Made by a program: the position numbers and the translations under genes
The notes under the pieces: model-generated
Seen by the model: only the letters and a program-made list of their open reading frames with translations
What the model was told of the DNA's origin: nothing
Databases searched by the model: none
Shown: positions 61,176-64,000 of the stretch, one piece after another
How the letters are laid out: every line of letters starts with the position of its first letter
How positions within the stretch are numbered: the first letter of the stretch is position 1
NCBI GenBank assembly: GCA_024236015.1
Contig: JACKLK010000008.1
Location: forward strand, 186,001 to 250,000
Direction: 5' to 3'
Source: Rhodoferax sp.
GTDB taxonomy: Bacteria; Pseudomonadota; Gammaproteobacteria; Burkholderiales; Burkholderiaceae_C
DNA: 64,000 nt

Positions 61176-62645
61176 TCAGTTCTGCAGCAACGCCAGGACC
61201 TGCTGCGGCAACTGGTTGGCCTGGGCCACCATCGCGGTGCCGGCCTGCTGCAGGATCTGCGCCCGCGCCAGATTGGCGGTTTCCTGCGCGAAGTCGGCGT
61301 CCAGGATGCGCGAGCGCGACGCCGACAGGTTCTCGGAGGTGACCTGCAGGTTGGCGATGGAAGTCTCGAAGCGCGATTGCAGTGCGCCGAGACGGGCGCG
61401 CTCGCCGTTGATGAAGCCCAGCGCCGAGTCCACCGTCTTGAGTGCCTGGGTGGCCTTTGCGAAGGTCGTCACGTCCAGGTCCGAGACCTTGTTCAGTGTC
61501 GATCCGCCGTCCACCGCCAGGTTGGTCGTCGTCACGTCGATGGCGAACGACTTGTCGGAGTCCAGCGTGATGTAGCCGACGACGGTCGATGTCGCGGCCG
61601 TCGCGTCCGCCGTCAGCGTGACCGGTGCGCCCGAGGCACTGCCGTCGCTGCCGAGTTTCTGCACCGCGATGTCGCCGGCGTTCGGCACGGTCGTGTCGGC
61701 CACCGAGATGTCGTTGCCGGTGGCATTGGTCAACACGACGGCGGTGCCGGTGGAATTCAGCGAGGCGGTGATGCCGGTCTTGGACGACTGGTCGTTGATG
61801 GCCGTAACGGCAGAGGCCAGACCCTCGGTGGTCGTCGCCGAGGCAATGGTGAACGCAACGGCCTGGGGCGCCACGTTGTCCGATTGCAGCGTCAGGTTGT
61901 AGGCGCCGGCGGCCGCGAAGGTCAGGCTCAGCTCGGTGCGGGCCGTGGCCACGACACCGGTCACCGATGCCGCCAGGTTGATCTTGTCGGTGTTGGCCTT
62001 GGCCGTGCTGTTGACGTCCACCGTGATCGTGGCGCTGCCCAGCGTGCCGTTGACGATCATCGTGCCGGCCACGGTCGTGTTCGCACCCGGTGCCGCCAGC
62101 GCCGCTGCGCCGCCCGCGGCCTGCAGCTGGTTGTTGCCGTAGACGTTGGTGCGCATGTTGGCCGTGGTCGCCGTGATGGTCTGGTTGGCGTTGGCGCCGA
62201 CCTGGAACTGCTGCGTGCCGAAGGTGCCGTCGAGCAGGCGCTGGCCGTTGAACTCGGTGGTCTGCGCGATGCGGTCGAGTTCGGTCACCAACTGGGTCAC
62301 TTCCTGCTGCAGGGCCTGGCGGTCGCTGGCGCTGTTGGTCGCATTGGCCGATTGCACGGCCAGTTCGCGCACCCGTTGCAGGATGTTACCGGCGCCGCTC
62401 ATCGCGCCTTCCGTGGTCTGGGCCAGCGAGATGCCGTCGTTGGCGTTGCGCGCGGCCTGGTTCAGGCCCCGGATCTGGGTCGTGAATCGCTCGGAAATGG
62501 CCAGGCCGGCGGCATCGTCCTTGGCGCTGTTGATGCGCAGGCCCGACGACAGACGCTGGATCGAGGTCGTCAGGGACGCCGCGCTGGTGCTCAGGTTGCG
62601 CTGAGTCGTCAGCGAATTGATATTGGTATTGATGACGGAAGCCAT
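61176..62645 (-). CDS. fliC: Flagellin
   Basis: A 489-residue flagellin. Conserved D0/D1 ends: ASVINTNINSLTTQRNL, LSSGLRINSAKDDAAGLAISERF, and the C-terminal NLSASRSRILDADFAQETANLARAQILQQAGTAMVAQANQ. The central D2/D3 part is Thr/Ala/Ser-rich and closely matches the second flagellin. Serine/threonine-rich surfaces there could be O-glycosylated. ATG 62643-62645 has AGGAGAG upstream. I found no good sigma-28 box for it. Confidence 0.96.
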   Translation of the reverse strand: MASVINTNINSLTTQRNLSTSAASLTTSIQRLSSGLRINSAKDDAAGLAISERFTTQIRGLNQAARNANDGISLAQTTEGAMSGAGNILQRVRELAVQSANATNSASDRQALQQEVTQLVTELDRIAQTTEFNGQRLLDGTFGTQQFQVGANANQTITATTANMRTNVYGNNQLQAAGGAAALAAPGANTTVAGTMIVNGTLGSATITVDVNSTAKANTDKINLAASVTGVVATARTELSLTFAAAGAYNLTLQSDNVAPQAVAFTIASATTTEGLASAVTAINDQSSKTGITASLNSTGTAVVLTNATGNDISVADTTVPNAGDIAVQKLGSDGSASGAPVTLTADATAATSTVVGYITLDSDKSFAIDVTTTNLAVDGGSTLNKVSDLDVTTFAKATQALKTVDSALGFINGERARLGALQSRFETSIANLQVTSENLSASRSRILDADFAQETANLARAQILQQAGTAMVAQANQLPQQVLALLQN

Positions 62646-62962
62646 GGAACTCTCCTGGTGGCGCCGGCGCGTCGGAAGGTCGGGAAAGCCTTCGGATGCC
62701 GGCAAGACGGGACCGTTGGGAGAATTGTGGGCACTTGAAGAATGACTGTAAGCCGGATAAAGCTGCCAAAAATCACCCAGTTTTGCGGTTTCACCCTCAA
62801 GTTTTCGCCCCGGCACCCGAAATTTCATGCAACGGGTTGCTTGAAGGGCTCGTGGTTCGGGGCTTCCGGTCAACGGTGTCCCGGGCATTGCAGCCAGCTT
62901 CGTTCTGGCGATCAGGCTGGCAGCAATGCCGGAAAACAGTCAGCTTTTTGTGGAGTAACACT
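62646..62962. other. Intergenic region between divergent flagellin genes
   Basis: A 317-base region shared by two divergent flagellin starts. It holds one sigma-28-like promoter on the plus strand (62797-62823). No matching box of similar quality is visible on the minus strand. The plus-strand leader would be about 130 bases long. Confidence 0.6.
62797..62823 (+). promoter_or_regulatory. Sigma-28-like promoter for the plus-strand flagellin
   Basis: TCAAGTTT at 62797-62804, eleven bases, then CCCGAAAT at 62816-62823. The -35 half matches that of the flgM promoter exactly; the -10 half matches GCCGATAA at five of eight positions. The start codon is 140 bases downstream. Confidence 0.6.
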
Positions 62963-64000
62963 ATGGCCTCAACCATCAATACCAATATCAATTCGATCAC
63001 GGCCCAGCGCAACCTGGCAATGAGCTCGTCCTCGCTGACGACCTCGATCCAGCGCCTGTCGTCGGGCCTGCGCATCAACAGCGCCAAGGACGATGCCGCC
63101 GGCCTGGCGATCTCCGAGCGTTTCACCTCGCAGGTGCGGGGTCTGAACCAGGCGGTGCGCAATGCCAACGACGGCATCTCGCTGGCCCAGACGGCCGAGG
63201 GTGCGCTCAAGGCTTCCGGCGACATCCTGCAGCGGGTGCGCGAACTGGCCGTGCAATCGGCCAACGCGACCAACAGCGCCAGCGACCGCCAGGCCTTGCA
63301 GGCCGAGGTCGGCCAGTTGATCTCCGAACTCGACCGGATCTCGCAGACCACCGAATTCAACGGTACCAAGCTGCTCGACGGCGCCTTCGGCACGCAGCAG
63401 TTCCAGGTCGGTGCCAACGCCAACCAGACCATCGTCGCGGCGACGGCCAACCTGCGTACCAATGTGTACGGCAACAACCAGGTCAATGCCGCCGGTGCGG
63501 CATCGGTGCTGGCCGCCCACGGCGCCAACGCCACGACCTCCGGCGCGGTGTCGATCAACGGCCCGCTGGGCACGGCTTCGGTGACCACCGTGCTCAACGC
63601 CAGCGCCAAGTCGACGGCCGACCAGATCAACGCCCAAGTGTCGACCACCGGCGTCAAGGCCACGGCACGTTCGGACGTGTCGCTGACCTTCGCTGCCGCC
63701 GGCGCCTATACGATCACGCTGCAGTCGGACAACACGTCGGCGCAGACGATCGCGTTCTCGCTGTCCGCCGCCGGCACCGCCGATGGCCTGTCGGCTGCCG
63801 TGTCCGCCATCAACGACCAGTCCTCCAAGACCGGCGTGACCGCGGCGCTCAACAGCACCGGCACCACCGTCATCCTGACCAACGCCAGCGGCAACGACAT
63901 CACCGTCGGTGACACCACGATCACCAACGCCGGCAACGTGTCGTACCAGAAGCTCGATGCCGCAGGCGCCGCCAGTGGCGCTGCTGTCGTGCTGACCGCC
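62963..64000 (+). CDS. Flagellin, 3' end cut by window
   Basis: Second flagellin, 346 codons visible. The N-terminus ASTINTNINSITAQRNL and LSSGLRINSAKDDAAGLAISERF are conserved; the central part shares many blocks with the divergent flagellin (AINDQSSKTG, NASGNDI). The C-terminal D0/D1 part lies beyond the window. GGAG lies upstream of ATG 62963. Confidence 0.95.
   Translation, partial: MASTINTNINSITAQRNLAMSSSSLTTSIQRLSSGLRINSAKDDAAGLAISERFTSQVRGLNQAVRNANDGISLAQTAEGALKASGDILQRVRELAVQSANATNSASDRQALQAEVGQLISELDRISQTTEFNGTKLLDGAFGTQQFQVGANANQTIVAATANLRTNVYGNNQVNAAGAASVLAAHGANATTSGAVSINGPLGTASVTTVLNASAKSTADQINAQVSTTGVKATARSDVSLTFAAAGAYTITLQSDNTSAQTIAFSLSAAGTADGLSAAVSAINDQSSKTGVTAALNSTGTTVILTNASGNDITVGDTTITNAGNVSYQKLDAAGAASGAAVVLTA

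Noticed and set aside
62646..62760. TTCAAGTGCC-like box as a sigma-28 promoter for the minus-strand flagellin
   Set aside because: The -35 half resembles the consensus but the -10 half matches at only one or two of eight positions.
1..64000. tRNA, rRNA, CRISPR, integrase or transposase
   Set aside because: I looked by eye for T-loop sequences, direct-repeat arrays and transposase motifs and saw none; a covariance-model search would be more sensitive.

Overview
The window is GC-rich, gene-dense chromosomal DNA, most likely from a betaproteobacterium of the order Burkholderiales. The evidence is the flhDC-controlled flagellar locus with motAB and cheY beside flhB-flhA-flhF-fliA, the amino-acid transport and catabolism genes, and short dispersed repeats with a CTTGGGG...GGCCCGGCG core, which I remember from this order. 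I see no rRNA, tRNA, CRISPR array, transposase or phage gene.

Left part (1-31.2 kb): metabolic and accessory genes. In order they are a DsbD/ScsB-type thiol reductase (cut by the window edge), a DUF167 protein, an alanyl-tRNA editing protein, a B12-binding radical SAM protein, a cystathionine beta-lyase, a small four-cysteine protein, a creatininase-like hydrolase, an HD hydrolase, a VF530 protein, an SDR and a histidine phosphatase. An Lrp-type regulator is then divergent from an aromatic aminotransferase, tryptophan 2,3-dioxygenase and an arylformamidase-like hydrolase. Next come a type II NADH dehydrogenase, a cupin protein, phospholipase A, a DUF454 protein, a YgjP metalloprotease, a threonine dehydratase, a PhzF protein, a GST, an aminotransferase and two exporters. 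The exporters face a MocR regulator across a region with four CTGTAT/ATACAG half-sites. After this lie a class III cyclase with TPRs, a vanadium-haloperoxidase/PAP2-like protein, a G1 (eqolisin-like) glutamic peptidase homologue, an exported agmatine/peptidyl-arginine deiminase relative and a dehalogenase-like hydrolase.

Middle part (31.2-54 kb): the flagellar locus. On the minus strand flgBCDEFGHIJKL runs into an HDOD signalling gene. Divergent to flgB are flgA, flgM and flgN, and flgM has a near-consensus sigma-28 promoter. Facing these, on the minus strand, are flhD-flhC, a terminator, motA-motB, cheY, flhB-flhA-flhF and fliA. cheZ, the other che genes and flhG, which often sit in this block in relatives, are not here.

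Right part (54-64 kb): a TPR/O-GlcNAc-transferase-like (SPINDLY) glycosyltransferase, then a run of sugar-modifying genes (RmlC-like epimerase, C-methyltransferase, DegT/DnrJ aminotransferase, SAM methyltransferase, CmcI-type methyltransferase), then two divergent flagellin genes, the second cut by the window end. This arrangement suggests a flagellin O-glycosylation island beside its substrates.

The most unusual sequence signals are the repeats. Two tandem copies of a 62-bp unit separate the haloperoxidase-like gene from the G1 peptidase gene and form a chain of overlapping 21-codon mini-cistrons. A diverged copy with 62-63 bp spacing lies at the end of the HD hydrolase gene, and a related 81-bp unit is duplicated between flgJ and flgK.
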